Translations under genes and position numbers: made by a program | Assembly (NCBI GenBank): GCA_003233075.1 | Contig: QIKQ01000383.1 | Location: 1 to 5,194, forward strand | Length of the DNA: 5,194 bases | Source of the DNA: Gammaproteobacteria bacterium | Lineage (GTDB): Bacteria; Pseudomonadota; Gammaproteobacteria; SZUA-21 | Direction: 5' to 3' | The notes under the pieces: generated by a model | What the model was told of the DNA's origin: nothing | The model's input: only the letters and a program-made list of their open reading frames with translations | Databases searched by the model: none | Shown here: positions 5,190 to 5,194 of the stretch, one piece after another | How positions within the stretch are numbered: position 1 is the first letter of the stretch | Layout of the letters: each line of letters starts with the position of its first letter

Positions 5190-5194
5190 TTTCT

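Larger units (their letters stand above)
4866..5194. other. Non-coding, repeat-rich stretch after hisC
   Basis: I find no credible gene in these 329 bases. Short open frames that reach the right edge (for example a plus-strand frame from the ATG at 5131) run through the repeats and resemble no protein I know. A minus-strand frame ending at a TGA at 5162-5164 could be the last ten codons of a convergent gene, but that is too short to judge. The stretch holds an AT-rich part (4964-4996) and at least four hairpin-forming units listed separately. AAATTCAAT occurs twice (4874-4882 and 4966-4974), which in AT-rich DNA may be chance. Confidence 0.6.

Noticed and set aside
5162..5194. Minus-strand frame ending in TGA, possible 3' end of a convergent gene
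   Set aside because: Ten codons at the window edge cannot be told from chance.
5131..5194. Plus-strand open frame from ATG at 5131 to the edge
   Set aside because: It starts within the hairpin element and runs through repeat copy 2, has no ribosome binding site and resembles no known protein.

Overview
The window holds a compact run of five intact same-strand genes in the order ibaG (BolA family), murA, hisG, hisD, hisC, followed by about 360 bases of non-coding DNA packed with small inverted repeats. The order ibaG-murA-hisG-hisD-hisC is the arrangement known from Pseudomonas and many other Gammaproteobacteria. The proteins align readily from memory with the gammaproteobacterial forms, and HisG is the short (HisZ-dependent) type. 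Base use is AT-rich (many AAA, ATT and TTA codons), so an AT-rich gammaproteobacterium is likely. I cannot name a genus from sequence alone.

Layout. Positions 1-157 are a leader with a good -10 box and small hairpins, with no gene I can support. ibaG (158-403) is followed after 15 bases by murA (419-1684). A 46-base spacer separates murA from hisG (1731-2366), and a 55-base spacer separates hisG from hisD (2422-3735). hisC (3742-4833) follows hisD after only 6 bases. An 8-bp GC-rich hairpin lies 12 bases after the hisC stop. From there to the right edge no credible gene is seen, but several hairpin-forming elements occur, two of which are diverged copies of one another.

Function. MurA makes the first committed step of peptidoglycan synthesis. 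HisG, HisD and HisC supply step 1, the last two oxidation steps, and the transamination step of histidine synthesis. IbaG is a small BolA-type partner of monothiol glutaredoxins in iron-sulfur handling. The other his genes (hisZ, hisB, hisH, hisA, hisF, hisI/E) are not in the window and must lie elsewhere if the pathway is complete.

The coding part is conventional, and I found no sign of a new enzymatic system. The points worth a second look are the repeat-rich 3' region (with a paired, compensating base change in one stem), the lack of Shine-Dalgarno sequences before murA, hisG and hisD, and small inverted repeats in the spacers and inside hisC.
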